Shown here one piece after another: positions 9,564-20,929 of a stretch of DNA of 64,000 nt; positions within the stretch are counted from its first letter, which is position 1; the number at the start of each line of letters is the position of its first letter. Below the pieces are notes generated by a model. The model was not told the origin of the DNA. It saw only the letters and a program-made list of their open reading frames with translations, and made no database searches. Source of the DNA: Trichodesmium erythraeum GBRTRLIN201 (GTDB lineage: Bacteria > Cyanobacteriota > Cyanobacteriia > Cyanobacteriales > Microcoleaceae); contig JAGGDU010000007.1 of the NCBI GenBank assembly GCA_018457135.1, positions 1-64,000 of the forward strand, in the 5' to 3' direction. The translations under genes and the position numbers were made by a program.

Positions 9564-11304
9564 ATTTATTTTATTCCTAATTCTTTGATCCTAGATGATT
9601 ATACTTGGTATATATTATAGTTCCATATAGCAAATATGCTTGCTCTCTTAGCAACTTCAAAAAAAATTATTCAAATCTATAGACAAATGCTAGTAAATAC
9701 TATACAATGACATATTATTGCCTAAAACAAGGTTAATAATATAGCCAAAAAGCCATTGGCTACCTATCATACTCTAAAAAGTGAAGAAAGAATTAATTTT
9801 TTTTGTTTGAAAGTTAATTTATATTGAGCCACTAGTTTAATATCAATAGTCTATAGACTAAAAAAGCTTCATACTTAATTAGGATGAGATAGGAATTATT
9901 TGTTAGCAGTTGTTAAATAAACTTTCAGCTCTCAGCTAATTAGATCATTGTTTTTGAAATTTAGAATGGAATTTAAACCCATCCTAAAGTAACTGGGGCA
10001 ATTAGCTAAATGCTAAAAGCTGATAGGTTAGTAGTTAACAAATAATAGGAAAAGATACTGAGTAGCAAGCTACTCAAGTCTTGGCAAATATACAGTCATA
10101 ATTAGATAAATAAAAGCCAAAAATTCAAGTAAATAGTGTAGCAAGTAAGGAGTTATCGTTTTTAACAGACGATAACTATCTAGACTTTTGAGTATTAACT
10201 CCATAATTTTTTTGATATAATATTTTTTTATATAATATTTAGGAGAAAATTTTTAGATAATACCTCACATCTTCAATCTAGGAAAAATACAATGTCTTAT
10301 CCTGACTGTATTTTTTTGTAGTTATTAATGATTCTGTTCCCTATTGAAAAATAACAATTAATAGATTTAGCCTAAAAATTTTACCTATCTAAATTAAAAA
10401 TAGGCAAAATAATTGAAGATCGGAGTAATAAAAATCAAGACATTACTAAAATAAGAATAATACCTGTCCTTGTTTGACTGAAAAAAAATTGGTTTAAATT
10501 AGGTACCATTGTAAAATTCTTAGTTTTTTTTGAATATATATGTTATTATTCTTTTTGGTTCATTAGTCACCTATAGTGTGGTGTGAGAAAAAAACGGAAG
10601 TTAAGGTAAGCATAGTACTAGTGTCAAGCTAGTAAGAGTTTATTGATAACTGAGTGCATACTAAGTGCCAAAGTAATCCAGATTTTATCTATGGCTCAGT
10701 AAAGCTCTTTTCATACCTAAAAGCCGGGGAGTATTTAAACTAGATAACTATCTGACAAGAATACTCGCGCTTCTGTCTGAGCAAGCGAGCATCCTATAAG
10801 AATGGCAACCAATATTGCGGTTTTTACAGAAAAATTAGGTTTATAGCCTCTGCCTATAGGCAAAGAACTTTTTAGTTATTTTTTTAATATACTTTATGTT
10901 GTTATTTTATTGAGTTAGTTATAGTTAGGCAGTCTGAAATAAAAAATGGACGCAACAGGTAGGTAGAACTAACCTCTCTTATAGGATGGATATATTAGCC
11001 TGTGAAAAGTAAACCTGCTCTTAGGCTTTCCCTAGGTAAGAGTTCTCCCCAGTGTCTAACAGCTATGGAAAATGTCAAACATATAGCATTCTAAGCATAG
11101 GTTAAGACATCAATTTAGGTTTCTACAGAAATCAGGAATAGTTAAGGGTCTTAATCTTTCGTTTGATTGCTATAAGGTAATATTTATAACTCAACTGTAA
11201 AAAAAATAATAAATAGGTAGTAGATGCTTGAGAAAGGATAAAACCTAATTTTTACTCTACTGCAGAACAAGAAAACTTATTAAAGATAGCTAAATATTAG
11301 GAAA
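9564..11304. other. Long gene-free region upstream of the ribosomal operon
   Basis: About 1.7 kb between the divergent ndhN and rplC genes with no supported gene. It must contain both promoters and probably a long rplC leader. It holds an inverted-repeat pair (attatttgtta at 9895-9905 and its complement at 10036-10046) that may delimit a small 152-bp element. A possible hairpin around 10727-10765 has arms gagtatt/aatactc. Confidence 0.55.
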
Positions 11305-11335
11305 TCCCGCTCTGTTTTGTAGAGCAGCTTCGGGA
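11305..11335 (+). promoter_or_regulatory. Leader hairpin just upstream of rplC
   Basis: Nested arms tcccg/cggga and ctct/agag enclose gttttgt, ending about 60 nt before the rplC GTG. There is no T-run, so it is unlikely to be a terminator. Ribosomal operons are commonly autoregulated through leader structures; whether this one binds a ribosomal protein is unknown. Confidence 0.4.
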
Positions 11336-11395
11336 GTATGTTAATTGAATTAACAAATGTTGTTGTAGTGCATAAATAAATAGAGGAGAGCGACA

Positions 11396-12079
11396 GTGGT
11401 AGTTGGTATCCTTGGCACAAAACTAGGCATGACACAAGTATTTGAAGCTGAAACTGGAAAAGCAATTCCTGTAACAGTAGTTGAAGCTGGTCCATGTGTA
11501 GTTACCCAGATAAAAACAGAACAAACAGATGGTTACACTGCAGTTCAAATTGGATATGGTGAAGCCAAAAATAAGACTCGTCAACTAAATACAAAAGAGC
11601 CAAAAGAAGTTAATAGGTATTTGACTAATGCTCAAGAAGGGCATTTAGTTAAATCTGGCGGTACTCCTTTACGTTATCTACGAGAATACAGAGTAGATAA
11701 TACAGGTAACTTTGAATTAGGTCAACAAATAAAAGTTGATTTATTTGAAGCAGGTCAACTGGTTGATGTCACAGGAAAAAGTATTGGAAAAGGCTTTGCT
11801 GGCTATCAAAAACGTCATAACTTTAGACGTGGACCAATGGCACATGGTTCTAAAAACCATCGTCTACCAGGTTCCACAGGTCCGGGAACAACTCCAGGGC
11901 GCGTTTATCCAGGAAAGAAAATGGCAGGGCATCTAGGAAATGTGCGAGTCACTACTAGAAAACTGAAAATAGTAAGAATAGATCCCGAACGAAACCTATT
12001 ACTAATCAAAGGTAGTATTCCTGGAAAATCAGGCACATTAATAAGTATTGCACCAGCAAACATAGTAGGTCAAAAATAG
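11396..12079 (+). CDS. rplC: 50S ribosomal protein L3
   Basis: First gene of the operon; L3 is an early assembly protein of the large subunit near the peptidyl-transferase centre. 227 residues. The N-terminal signature [13 protein letters not shown] and the C-terminal loop [20 protein letters not shown] are intact. The start is GTG at 11396, supported by a GAGGAG Shine-Dalgarno sequence at 11383-11388. rpsJ does not precede it; in cyanobacteria rpsJ usually sits with the str genes. rplD follows after 22 bp. Confidence 0.97.
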   Translation: MVVGILGTKLGMTQVFEAETGKAIPVTVVEAGPCVVTQIKTEQTDGYTAVQIGYGEAKNKTRQLNTKEPKEVNRYLTNAQEGHLVKSGGTPLRYLREYRVDNTGNFELGQQIKVDLFEAGQLVDVTGKSIGKGFAGYQKRHNFRRGPMAHGSKNHRLPGSTGPGTTPGRVYPGKKMAGHLGNVRVTTRKLKIVRIDPERNLLLIKGSIPGKSGTLISIAPANIVGQK

Positions 12080-12101
12080 AGAAAATTTTTGAGAAATAAA
12101 G

Positions 12102-12740
12102 ATGGTTGATTGTGTAGTAAAAAACTGGCAAGGTGAAGAAGTTGGGCAAGCAACTCTCAACTTACGTGTAGCTAAGGAAGAAAGTGCCGCACATATTGTT
12201 CACAGATCCCTAAGACTACAAATGGCAAATAATCGCCAGGGAACAGCTAGTACCAAAACTAGATCCGAAGTAAGAGGTGGTGGTCGTAAACCTTGGCGGC
12301 AAAAAGGAACAGGTAGAGCAAGAGCAGGTTCAATTCGTTCTCCCCTATGGCGTGGTGGTGGTGTAATTTTTGGTCCTAAACCAAGAGACTATTCCCATAA
12401 AATGAACCGAAAGGAAAAACGTCTAGCACTTAGTACTGCTTTCCAAAGTCGCTCAGAAGACTTAATAGTTATAGAGGACTTAAGCGAACAATTTACTAAA
12501 CCAAAAACTAAAGAATTGGTGCAAGCGATCACTCGCTGGGGAATAGATATACAAGCTAAAATTGTGTTAGTTTTGCCAGAAAAACAGGAGAACGTTTATT
12601 TATCAGGTCGTAACATTGCCAAGCTAAAAATTATCCTAGCCAACAATTTGAATATTTACGATATTCTAGCAGCAGACAAAATCATAGCAACTGTAACAGC
12701 AATTGCTAAAATTCAGGAGGTCTACGGGAATGAAACTTGA
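12102..12740 (+). CDS. rplD: 50S ribosomal protein L4
   Basis: Large-subunit protein whose loop lines the exit tunnel. 212 residues, with the basic extended loop [20 protein letters not shown] at about residues 60-80. Its last 11 bases overlap the start of rplW, implying translational coupling. In E. coli L4 is also the autogenous regulator of the S10 operon; that role has not been shown for cyanobacteria. Confidence 0.97.
   Translation: MVDCVVKNWQGEEVGQATLNLRVAKEESAAHIVHRSLRLQMANNRQGTASTKTRSEVRGGGRKPWRQKGTGRARAGSIRSPLWRGGGVIFGPKPRDYSHKMNRKEKRLALSTAFQSRSEDLIVIEDLSEQFTKPKTKELVQAITRWGIDIQAKIVLVLPEKQENVYLSGRNIAKLKIILANNLNIYDILAADKIIATVTAIAKIQEVYGNET
12715..12720 (+). promoter_or_regulatory. Shine-Dalgarno site deciding the rplW start
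   Basis: AGGAGG inside the 3' end of rplD, nine bases before ATG 12730. It favours that start over an upstream in-frame TTG at 12703. Confidence 0.8.
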
Positions 12741-13035
12741 TTCACGAGACTTAGTAGATATCATTAAAAACCCAGTTGTTACAGAAAAAGCTACTAGGTT
12801 AATGGAGCTAAATCAATATACATTTGATGTAGATCCAAGGGCAACAAAGCCAATGATAAAACAAGTAATTGAGCAAATATTTGAGGTCAAAGTAATAGGT
12901 ATTAATACCCTAAATTTACCTAGAAAAAAACGTAGAGTGGGTAAATATATAGGTTTCAAACCTAGATATAAGAGAGCTATTGTTACTCTAGAAGATGGGG
13001 AACCAATTCGGAAAGTTCTATTCCCAGACCTCTAA
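12730..13035 (+). CDS. rplW: 50S ribosomal protein L23
   Basis: Exit-tunnel rim protein that docks SRP and trigger factor. The ATG at 12730 ([21 protein letters not shown]) gives 101 residues, the normal size; an upstream TTG in the same frame would add nine unlikely residues. The conserved [16 protein letters not shown] and the basic RKKRRVGK segment are present. It overlaps rplD by 11 bp. Confidence 0.95.
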   Translation: MKLDSRDLVDIIKNPVVTEKATRLMELNQYTFDVDPRATKPMIKQVIEQIFEVKVIGINTLNLPRKKRRVGKYIGFKPRYKRAIVTLEDGEPIRKVLFPDL

Positions 13036-13101
13036 AAAAAATATATCTCAACTCAATTTCAATTAATCTGTAAAATATTCAACTGAGATAGAGAAGAAAT
13101 T

Positions 13102-13965
13102 ATGGGTATTCGTTCCTACCGACCCTATACTCCAAGTACCCGAGAACATAGTGTTTCAGACTTTGCGGAGGTAACAAAATCAAGACCAGAAAAAACTCTG
13201 GTAAAATTTAGACATAGAAAAAAGGGTCGCAACAACCGGGGTGTAGTTACCTGTCGTCATCGAGGCGGAGGTACTAAGAAACTATATCGTGTTGTAGACT
13301 TCCATCGCAATAAACATAATATTCCAGCGAAAGTAGCAGCAATAGAATACGACCCCTACCGGAATGCCAGAATAGCACTCCTACATTATCAAGATGGAGA
13401 AAAGCGCTATATCCTCCATCCCTTAGGATTAAAAGTTGGTCAATTAATCACCTCTGGGGTCAACGCTCCACTAGAGATTGGTAATGCTTTACCTCTAAGT
13501 AAAATTCCTTTGGGTACAGATGTTCATAACGTAGAACTTGTTCCTGGTAAAGGAGGACAAATGGTGCGTTCTGCTGGTGCTGTAGCTCAAGTAGTAGCAA
13601 AAGAAGATCAGTATGTAACAATCAAACTTCCCTCTGGTGAACGACGTAAAGTTAGAGCAAGCTGCTATGCAACTTTAGGCCAAATAGGTAATATAGAGCA
13701 TAGGAATATTAGTCTAGGTAAAGCAGGCCGTAATCGCTGGAAAGGTAAGAGACCAACTGTTAGAGGTAGTGTAATGAACCCAGTTGATCACCCTCATGGT
13801 GGTGGTGAAGGTCGGGCACCAGTTGGTAGAAGTGGGCCTGTTACTCCTTGGGGTAAACCAGCATTGGGCATGAAAACTCGCAAGAAGAAAAAACAGAGTG
13901 ATGCTTTAATTGTACAACGTCGACGTAAATCCTCGAAAAGAGGTAAAGGTGGTCGTCAAAGCTAA
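13102..13965 (+). CDS. rplB: 50S ribosomal protein L2
   Basis: Primary 23S rRNA-binding protein needed for subunit association and peptidyl-transferase activity. 287 residues, full length. The signature [20 protein letters not shown] with the functional histidine is intact, and the C-terminus is basic ([28 protein letters not shown] region). A GAGAAGAA-type RBS precedes the ATG. Confidence 0.97.
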
Positions 13966-14138
13966 AACTTACTTATGCTTAAAGAAGTGCTTAGAATTCA
14001 GTAAGATAATTTTTTTCCTAAGGAAAAGAGTATATCAACCCATCTTACTAAATAGGGTCTTTGAATCCCAAGCTATAGATACGATGGCCACTTAAGTTCT
14101 CGAATATTGTATTAATTAAATCAATCATAAGTTCAATT

Positions 14139-14414
14139 ATGTCTCGTTCATTAAAAAAAGGACCATTTATTGCAGATCATTTATTAAAAAAAATAGAAGC
14201 TTTAAATGCTAAAAATGAAAAACAGGTAATTAAAACTTGGTCAAGATCTTCAACTATTATTCCTGATATGGTCGGTCACACTATAGCAGTACATAACGGG
14301 CGTCAGCACGTTCCTGTATTTATATCAGATCAGATGGTAGGTCATAAATTAGGTGAATTTGCACCGACTAGAACATATCGGGGTCACGGTTCAGATAAAA
14401 AGTCAAAAAGATAA
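14139..14414 (+). CDS. rpsS: 30S ribosomal protein S19
   Basis: Small-subunit head protein that contacts S13 and tRNA. 91 residues beginning [20 protein letters not shown], with [21 protein letters not shown] and the [12 protein letters not shown] signature. Its stop is separated from a palindromic mobile element by only five bases, so its mRNA 3' spacer now carries that hairpin. Confidence 0.97.
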   Translation: MSRSLKKGPFIADHLLKKIEALNAKNEKQVIKTWSRSSTIIPDMVGHTIAVHNGRQHVPVFISDQMVGHKLGEFAPTRTYRGHGSDKKSKR

Positions 14415-14419
14415 ACAAC

Positions 14420-14519
14420 AGGACTTACGCACCCAAACAATAAACCAGGTTTATTGACCCAATTTATTGTTGTTCCCAAGTAATGGGGAATTTTTTGAAC
14501 CAATTTCTGCGTAAGTCCT
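14420..14519. mobile_element. MITE-like element between rpsS and rplV
   Basis: A 100-bp element bounded by perfect 12-bp terminal inverted repeats, AGGACTTACGCA at 14420-14431 and its complement at 14508-14519. A second internal palindrome, aataaacc-a-ggtttatt, lies at about 14439-14455. The AGGACTTACGCA end is a frequent IS/MITE terminus in filamentous cyanobacteria. No transposase is encoded. A clear target duplication was not identified. Confidence 0.85.
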
Positions 14520-14552
14520 CAATAACAAAAAAATTGATAATTGGAGAGGGGT

Positions 14553-14912
14553 ATGCCCATAGATACCAATACAGAAGTCAAAGCAATAGCGCGTTATATC
14601 CGAATGTCTCCGTTTAAAGTACGACGGGTGCTTGATCAAATCCGTGGCATTTCTTATAGGGAAGCATTAATTATCCTGGAATTTATGCCATACCGATCTT
14701 GTGTTCCGATCCGAAAAGTACTGTGCTCAGCAGTAGCAAATGCGGAGAATAACAAAGGAATAGATCCAGACACTTTAGTTATATCCAAAGCTTTTGCAGA
14801 TCAAGGACCTTGCTTGCCACGTTATCGACCCCGTGCTCAAGGCCGTGCTTACAAAATCCGTAAGCCTACTTGTCACATTACAGTGGCAGTTGCTTCTTTA
14901 GTTGATGATTAA
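14553..14912 (+). CDS. rplV: 50S ribosomal protein L22
   Basis: Tunnel-lining protein. The ATG at 14553 gives 119 residues ([20 protein letters not shown]), preceded by the purine-rich RBS GGAGAGGGG; an in-frame TTG at 14541 lies inside that RBS and is rejected. Conserved motifs [18 protein letters not shown] and [20 protein letters not shown] are present. The 138-bp gap to rpsS is filled mainly by the MITE-like element. Confidence 0.95.
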   Translation: MPIDTNTEVKAIARYIRMSPFKVRRVLDQIRGISYREALIILEFMPYRSCVPIRKVLCSAVANAENNKGIDPDTLVISKAFADQGPCLPRYRPRAQGRAYKIRKPTCHITVAVASLVDD

Positions 14913-14968
14913 CTAAATTTTTTGGTTATAAATTCCCTAGATTAAATTAAAACACTATATGAAGAGTA

Positions 14969-15697
14969 ATGGGACAAAAAATACATCCAACTGGTTTTAG
15001 ACTGGGTATTACCCAAGAGCATCGTTCTCGTTGGTATGCTGACCCTAAGAACTATCCAGATACCTTGCAAGAAGATCACAAAATTCGTCAATATGTGAAG
15101 GCGACTCTTGCTAATGCAGGAATTTCTCAAATCAGAGTTGAGAGAAAAGCAGAGCAGATTGATTTAGAAGTTAGAACAGCTAGACCAGGTGTAGTAGTTG
15201 GTCGGGGCGGTGCAGGAATTGATTCTTTGAGGGTAGGGTTACAAAAACTTTTGGGTAGTAACCGTCAGATCAGAATCAATGTTGTTGAAGTCACAAAAGT
15301 AGATACTGATGCTATGCTCATTGGTGAATATATTGCTCAACAACTAGAAAAAAGGGTTTCTTTTCGTCGGGTTGTACGTCAAGCTATAACTAGAGCACAA
15401 AAAGCTGGTGTAGAAGGCATTAAGATACAAGTTAGTGGCAGGGTCAATGGAGCAGAAATTGCTCGTACTGAGGTTACCAGAGAAGGTAGTGTACCTTTGC
15501 ATACATTAAGAGCTAATATTGATTATGCCTACTGTACCGCTAAAACAATTTACGGTATCCTTGGTATTAAAATTTGGGTTTTTAAGGGAGAAATAATTCC
15601 TGGTCAAGAAGAAATTGCCAATGCAAAAGTAAATCAACCAAAACGTAGACAACAAAAACGTCGTCAACAATATGATGATAGGTCTAACGAAGGGTGA
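14969..15697 (+). CDS. rpsC: 30S ribosomal protein S3
   Basis: mRNA-entry-site protein with helicase-associated role on the small subunit. 242 residues. The N-terminus is [14 protein letters not shown], the type-II KH domain has [13 protein letters not shown], and the C-terminal domain has [14 protein letters not shown]. The C-terminus ends in a basic [12 protein letters not shown] tail. Confidence 0.97.
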   Translation: MGQKIHPTGFRLGITQEHRSRWYADPKNYPDTLQEDHKIRQYVKATLANAGISQIRVERKAEQIDLEVRTARPGVVVGRGGAGIDSLRVGLQKLLGSNRQIRINVVEVTKVDTDAMLIGEYIAQQLEKRVSFRRVVRQAITRAQKAGVEGIKIQVSGRVNGAEIARTEVTREGSVPLHTLRANIDYAYCTAKTIYGILGIKIWVFKGEIIPGQEEIANAKVNQPKRRQQKRRQQYDDRSNEG

Positions 15698-15870
15698 ATT
15701 TTACATAAATAATAAAGTTAAAAGCAATTCTTGATCAGCACTTCATTTAAAAAATAGGTTGACAATCAAATAAAATGTATAGGGTATAACATCTTAACAT
15801 TTTTCTCAATTATTAACCTTTGTGATTACTGCCATAACCAAATAGCAAATCAAGAAGAGAACATTAGACT

Positions 15871-16284
15871 ATGTTAAGTCCTAAAAGAACAAAATTCCGG
15901 AAACAGCAGCGTGGACGGATGAGAGGTAATGCAAATAGTGGCAATAAAATTAGCTTTGGTCAATATGCACTCCAAGCATTAGAACCATCTTGGATTACTT
16001 CCCGTCAAATAGAAGCTGCTCGTCGTGCTATGACTCGTTACATCCGTAGGGGTGGAAAAATTTGGATTCGCGTCTTTCCAGACAAACCAGTTACAATGAG
16101 AGCCGCAGAAACTCGTATGGGTTCTGGTAAAGGTGCCCCTGAATACTGGGTTGCAGTGGTCAAGCCAGGTCGTATTATGTTTGAGTTGGGCGGAGTGGTA
16201 GAAGAAATAGCTCGTGAAGCTATGCGTTTGGCATCATTTAAGTTGCCAATAAAGACAAGGTTCATTGTACGTGAGGAGGATTAG
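15871..16284 (+). CDS. rplP: 50S ribosomal protein L16
   Basis: Large-subunit protein at the A-site tRNA elbow. 137 residues starting [19 protein letters not shown], with [15 protein letters not shown] and [18 protein letters not shown]. It is followed after three bases by rpmC, so the pair is surely co-translated. Confidence 0.97.
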   Translation: MLSPKRTKFRKQQRGRMRGNANSGNKISFGQYALQALEPSWITSRQIEAARRAMTRYIRRGGKIWIRVFPDKPVTMRAAETRMGSGKGAPEYWVAVVKPGRIMFELGGVVEEIAREAMRLASFKLPIKTRFIVREED

Positions 16285-16287
16285 TCT

Positions 16288-16536
16288 ATGCCTTTCCCAA
16301 AAATAGCAGAAGTTAGGGAATTGAGTGATGAAGAAATTGCTAATGAAATAGCTAAGGTTAAGCGGGAATTGTTTGATTTACGCATCCTTAAAGCTACAGG
16401 AAGAATAGAAAAAACACACCTATTCAAGCATAACCGCCATCGACTGGCTCAGTTATTAACAATAGAAAAAGAACGGGAATTAGCTAAAAATGCAGAAGCT
16501 TCTACTACTGTTTCCACAGTAGAGAATACTCAGTAA
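16288..16536 (+). CDS. rpmC: 50S ribosomal protein L29
   Basis: Small helical-hairpin protein at the tunnel exit. 82 residues; the conserved LSDEEIANEIAKVKRELFDLR and NRHRLAQLLTI segments are visible. The C-terminal ten or so residues (AEASTTVSTVENTQ region) are a short low-complexity extension. Confidence 0.95.
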   Translation: MPFPKIAEVRELSDEEIANEIAKVKRELFDLRILKATGRIEKTHLFKHNRHRLAQLLTIEKERELAKNAEASTTVSTVENTQ

Positions 16537-16663
16537 GCATTAAAATTTAAGATGGTGTTTCAGTTACTAGAATTTTAGTATTTTAGTAAAATATTAATTG
16601 CTAACACTATATAAAAAAATTATCCTTCGGGTAACAGGAAAGAACACTTTTAACTTATAAAAT

Positions 16664-16669
16664 AGGAGG
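16664..16669 (+). promoter_or_regulatory. Shine-Dalgarno site deciding the rpsQ start
   Basis: AGGAGG lies one base before ATG 16671 but seven bases before ATG 16677, so the second ATG is the better start. Confidence 0.75.
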
Positions 16670-16676
16670 TATGATT

Positions 16677-16928
16677 ATGGCAGCTAAAGAAAGAGTAGGT
16701 GTAGTTGTCAGCAACAAAATGCACAAAACAATAGTAGTGGCAATAGAAAACCGCTCTGCTCATCCTAGATATGGTAAAATAGTAGTTAAAACTAAAAAAT
16801 ATAAAGTTCACGATGAAGAAAATAAATGTAATGAAGGTGATCGGGTTCGGATTAGAGAGACTCGCCCTCTGAGTCGTACTAAACGTTGGGAACTTTCTGA
16901 AATTATCGGTTCTAAGGCTACTTTATAG
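16677..16928 (+). CDS. rpsQ: 30S ribosomal protein S17
   Basis: Primary 16S rRNA-binding OB-fold protein. From ATG 16677 it is 83 residues ([20 protein letters not shown]), normal length. [19 protein letters not shown] and [14 protein letters not shown] are intact. The start is chosen by RBS spacing, as noted for 16664-16669. Confidence 0.95.
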
Positions 16929-17048
16929 TTGGTTTTAAAGGTTTGAGTAAAACTTTAATATAACAACTGAATGTACTTTTAATGTACTGTAATCTTATTC
17001 TCTAGTCAAAAGTAAATTTGGTTTTGCATAAACATAATAAAAACCACC

Positions 17049-17417
17049 ATGATTCAACAACAATCTTTACTAAATGTAGCTGATAATAGCGGTGCCCGAA
17101 AACTAATGTGTATCCGAGTAGTGGGTGGTGGAAATCGTCGATATGCTCACATAGGTGATGTAATTATAGCTGTAGTCAAAGATGCATCTCCTAATATGGC
17201 TGTGAAAAAATCAGATGTAGTAAGAGCTGTTGTGGTTCGCACTAAAAAAGGTTTACGTCGAGATAGCGGTATGAGTATTAGATTTGACGATAACGCAGCA
17301 GTGATCATTAACCAGGATGGAAACCCACGTGGTACTCGTGTTTTTGGCCCAGTTGCTCGTGAATTACGAGACAAAAATTTTACTAAAATTGTATCCTTAG
17401 CACCGGAGGTACTGTAA
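17049..17417 (+). CDS. rplN: 50S ribosomal protein L14
   Basis: Intersubunit-bridge protein of the large subunit. 122 residues, [22 protein letters not shown], with ending [23 protein letters not shown]. The stop codon overlaps the rplX start by one base (TAATG), a translational coupling junction. Confidence 0.97.
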   Translation: MIQQQSLLNVADNSGARKLMCIRVVGGGNRRYAHIGDVIIAVVKDASPNMAVKKSDVVRAVVVRTKKGLRRDSGMSIRFDDNAAVIINQDGNPRGTRVFGPVARELRDKNFTKIVSLAPEVL

Positions 17418-17785
17418 TGTCTAGAAAGAAAAAACCCTTAATGAGTGCCAGAGGAAAACCTATACGCTATAAAGTTCACGTTAAGAAAGGTGACACAGTT
17501 CAAATAATTGCTGGAAAAGATAAAGGTAAAGTAGGTGAAGTGCTTAAGGTATTACCGAAGGTTAGCAAAGTTATAGTTAAAGATGTTAATATTATAACAA
17601 AGCATGTTAAGCCTCAGCAAGAAGGAGAATCAGGTAAAATTGTTACTACAGAAGCTCCTATTCACAGCTCTAACGTGATGCTTTATTCTACTAAACAAAA
17701 AGTAGCTAGTCGCATTTGTTATACATTTACAGATGATGGACGTAAAGTGCGAATGCTAAAAAAAACAGGAGAGGTTATAGATTAA
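17417..17785 (+). CDS. rplX: 50S ribosomal protein L24
   Basis: Assembly initiator of the large subunit. 122 residues. The KOW motif [23 protein letters not shown] region lies at about 23-45, followed by [16 protein letters not shown]. The ATG shares one base with the rplN stop. Confidence 0.96.
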   Translation: MSRKKKPLMSARGKPIRYKVHVKKGDTVQIIAGKDKGKVGEVLKVLPKVSKVIVKDVNIITKHVKPQQEGESGKIVTTEAPIHSSNVMLYSTKQKVASRICYTFTDDGRKVRMLKKTGEVID

Positions 17786-17884
17786 ACAGAGGGAAAATGA
17801 ATCAAGAATAGTCGATATTTTCAAGTAAAGACTAAAAAAGTGCATTTATTTTCTCAGTAAATTTTTCAATAAATAACCGAAAAT

Positions 17885-18430
17885 ATGTCAGATACACTCA
17901 AGAAATACTATTACAAAAAAATTGTTCCTAAACTAATTGACCAATTTAAGTATAAAAATATTCACCAAGTACCTAAGCTGGTAAAAGTAACAATTAATCG
18001 TGGTTTAGGGGAAGCATCTCAAAATGCTAAAGCTTTAGATTCATCTATAAAGGAAATAGCTACAATTACAGGTCAAAAACCAGTAGTAACTAGAGCAAAA
18101 AAAGCGATCGCTGGATTTAAAATCCGTCAAGGAATGCCAGTAGGAGTAATGGTGACTCTTCGTTCTCAGAGAATGTATGAGTTTATAGAGCGACTAATTA
18201 ACTTAGCATTACCTAGAATTCGAGATTTTCGAGGCATAAATCCTAAAAGCTTTGACGGTCGAGGCAATTATAGTCTAGGTGTCAAAGAACAACTAATTTT
18301 TCCAGAGATAGAATATGACAAGATCGATCAAATTCGAGGAATGGACATTTCAATTATTACCACAGCTAAAACTGATGAAGAAGGCCGTGCCCTACTTAAA
18401 GAAATGGGAATGCCCTTCCGGAGTAATTAA
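17885..18430 (+). CDS. rplE: 50S ribosomal protein L5
   Basis: Binds 5S rRNA in the central protuberance. 181 residues, with [29 protein letters not shown] and [18 protein letters not shown]. rpsN (S14) does not follow it, as usual for cyanobacteria; rpsH comes next after 28 bp. Confidence 0.97.
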   Translation: MSDTLKKYYYKKIVPKLIDQFKYKNIHQVPKLVKVTINRGLGEASQNAKALDSSIKEIATITGQKPVVTRAKKAIAGFKIRQGMPVGVMVTLRSQRMYEFIERLINLALPRIRDFRGINPKSFDGRGNYSLGVKEQLIFPEIEYDKIDQIRGMDISIITTAKTDEEGRALLKEMGMPFRSN

Positions 18431-18458
18431 CTAAAGTAGTTAAAGAAAAGGGGAAAAA

Positions 18459-18860
18459 ATGGCGGCTAACGACACAATATCAGATATGTTGACGCGAATT
18501 CGCAACTCCTGCATGGCGCAGCATACAACAACAAAAGTTCCAGCAACAAAGATGACTCGCAGTATTGCCAAAGTTCTGAAAGATGAAGGTTTTATTGGTG
18601 AGTTTGAACAGGAAGGGGAGGGTATTAAAAAATACTTAGTAATTTTTTTAAAATACAAAGGTAAAAATCGCCAACCCATCATTAGATATTTGAAGCGAGT
18701 TAGTAAACCAGGGCTCCGGGTTTATAAAAATCGTAAAGAATTGCCACGAGTTTTAGGTGGAATAGGAATAGCTATTATTTCTACATCTAGTGGAATTATG
18801 ACTGATCGAGAAGCTAGAAAAAGAGGTATTGGAGGGGAAGTTCTTTGCTATGTTTGGTAG
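18459..18860 (+). CDS. rpsH: 30S ribosomal protein S8
   Basis: 16S rRNA central-domain binding protein. 133 residues; [20 protein letters not shown] at the N-terminus and the C-terminal signature [19 protein letters not shown]. It is followed by a 224-bp AT-rich spacer with no visible gene. Confidence 0.97.
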   Translation: MAANDTISDMLTRIRNSCMAQHTTTKVPATKMTRSIAKVLKDEGFIGEFEQEGEGIKKYLVIFLKYKGKNRQPIIRYLKRVSKPGLRVYKNRKELPRVLGGIGIAIISTSSGIMTDREARKRGIGGEVLCYVW

Positions 18861-19084
18861 ATAGCGATAAGCACAGGTCAAAAGTTGAAAGTAGTCTGTA
18901 ACAAAAAAAATTAGGTACTGATAACTGACCAACTGAAATGACTGAGTTGTAGATACCAAAATGTTCCTCAAACGGGACTTAATAATTTCCCTGCCCTAAA
19001 TACATAGTTCTATATAACCAAAATGAATAAATAGCCATTGATCAAGCAAAAAAACAGCTACCAACCTAAATATAAGAAAAAGTT

Positions 19085-19624
19085 ATGTCACGAATTGGTA
19101 AACTTCCAATCCCAATACCTAAAAAAGTAACTATTACTATTGAGGGTCAAAAAGTAACAGTAAAAGGCCCATTAGGTGAGCTGTCTAGGGTCTTGCCACC
19201 TGAGATAGCAGTGAAAGAACAAGAAAATACTATTATTGTTAAACCACAAGAACAATCTCGTAGGGCACGTCAGCGATATGGTTTATGTCGCACTCTTGTT
19301 GCGAATATGGTCGAAGGTGTATCTAAGGGATATGAAAAACGACTGGTGATTCAAGGGGTAGGTTATCGTGCCCAAGTTCAAGGTAAGACTTTGGTATTAA
19401 ATGTGGGTTACAGTAAACCAGTGGAAATGCCAGCTCCTGAAGGTATAAATATAGCTGTAGAAAATAATACCAACGTAATTGTTAATGGTATTAATAAAGA
19501 ACTGGTGGGAAATACTGCCGCTAAAATCCGCGCCGTTCGTCCACCAGAAGTATATAAAGGAAAAGGTGTTCGTTATGCTGGAGAAGTAATTAAACTTAAA
19601 GCGGGTAAGTCAGGTAAAAAATAA
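19085..19624 (+). CDS. rplF: 50S ribosomal protein L6
   Basis: Near the sarcin-ricin loop of the large subunit. 179 residues with [39 protein letters not shown] and the C-terminal [15 protein letters not shown] signature. rplR starts three bases after its stop. Confidence 0.97.
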   Translation: MSRIGKLPIPIPKKVTITIEGQKVTVKGPLGELSRVLPPEIAVKEQENTIIVKPQEQSRRARQRYGLCRTLVANMVEGVSKGYEKRLVIQGVGYRAQVQGKTLVLNVGYSKPVEMPAPEGINIAVENNTNVIVNGINKELVGNTAAKIRAVRPPEVYKGKGVRYAGEVIKLKAGKSGKK

Positions 19625-19627
19625 ACA

Positions 19628-19990
19628 ATGAAGTACACTCGTAAAGACTCAATTATCAAGCGACATCGCCGAGTGCGAAAAAAGGTATTTGGGACGTCAG
19701 AACGTCCAAGGTTATCAGTATTTCGCTCAAATATGCATATCTATGCACAAGTGATTGATGATACTAAACAGCATACCTTGGTTGCAGCGTCAACTTTAGA
19801 AGCAGAAGTAAAGTCAACCATTAAATCAGGTGCTAACTGCGATGCTTCTATACAAATAGGTAAATTAATTGCTCAGCGATCGCTAGAAAAAGGAATAGAA
19901 AAAGTAGTTTTTGACCGTGGTGGCAACCTTTATCATGGTCGAGTCAAAGCCTTAGCTGAGGCAGCTCGTGAAGCTGGGTTAGACTTCTAG
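19628..19990 (+). CDS. rplR: 50S ribosomal protein L18
   Basis: 5S rRNA-binding protein. 120 residues; [18 protein letters not shown] in the middle and [20 protein letters not shown] at the C-terminus are standard. Confidence 0.97.
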   Translation: MKYTRKDSIIKRHRRVRKKVFGTSERPRLSVFRSNMHIYAQVIDDTKQHTLVAASTLEAEVKSTIKSGANCDASIQIGKLIAQRSLEKGIEKVVFDRGGNLYHGRVKALAEAAREAGLDF

Positions 19991-20140
19991 CTATCAAAAG
20001 TTATACCAAATATCAAAAAGTTTGCTATTTATCCTAATTTGGAAATATGGAGAGTAATAAAGGTAAAAATAAAATATAGCATTACTATTGAGAAATGGTA
20101 TTACACAAAAAAATAATGAAGTTGACAAAAGGTAAGAACT

Positions 20141-20674
20141 ATGGCAGAACAGCAACAACGTAGGAAAAAAAGTAGCCGTACCAAAGAAAAAGAAATTGAA
20201 TGGCAAGAAAGAGTTGTCCAAATTCGCCGAGTCACCAAAGTTGTAAAAGGTGGTAAAAACCTCAGTTTTCGCGCTATTGTCGTAATAGGCAATGAGCGGG
20301 GTCAAGTGGGTGTAGGAGTGGGTAAGGCAGCAGATGTTATAGGAGCTGTAAGGAAAGGAGTTGCTGATGGTAAAAAACATATCATAGAAGTCCCACTGAC
20401 TAAATCTAACTCTATTCCTCACCCTGTAAATGGTTTTGGTGGTGGAGCTAAAGTAATGATGCGACCTGCGGCACCAGGTACAGGAGTTATTGCGGGAGGA
20501 GCTGTAAGAACTGTTCTTGAACTGGCAGGTGTGCAAAATATACTAGCAAAACAGTTAGGTTCTAATAATCCATTAAACAATGCGAGAGCTGCTGTTAACG
20601 CTTTAGATGCTTTGAGAACATTAGCAGATGTAGCTCAAGAGCGAGAGGTACCCATAGAAAATTTATATGTTTAG
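20141..20674 (+). CDS. rpsE: 30S ribosomal protein S5
   Basis: Decoding-fidelity protein with an N-terminal double-stranded-RNA-binding-like domain. 177 residues: [36 protein letters not shown], and the second domain with [16 protein letters not shown]. No rpmD (L30) follows, which is normal in cyanobacteria; a 255-bp spacer separates it from rplO. Confidence 0.97.
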   Translation: MAEQQQRRKKSSRTKEKEIEWQERVVQIRRVTKVVKGGKNLSFRAIVVIGNERGQVGVGVGKAADVIGAVRKGVADGKKHIIEVPLTKSNSIPHPVNGFGGGAKVMMRPAAPGTGVIAGGAVRTVLELAGVQNILAKQLGSNNPLNNARAAVNALDALRTLADVAQEREVPIENLYV

Positions 20675-20929
20675 TGTCTAATTAGACTAGTTGTAAATTC
20701 GAGAATTAACACCTATAGCAATTTACATACTCAAACAAAAAGCTGGCTTTATTACCCCAGTATTATTTTTAAAATCACGAAATTTCCTGCGGTTAACCTG
20801 GTTTATGCCTACAACTTAACCTAAATTTTATGACCTCAACGTTAGTTGGAGATCAAAAGTTTTGGTTTATCGCAGCTTTGGGAGAAAAATAAAATCCAGG
20901 TAAATTAATAGGTAACAAGACAAATAAAT

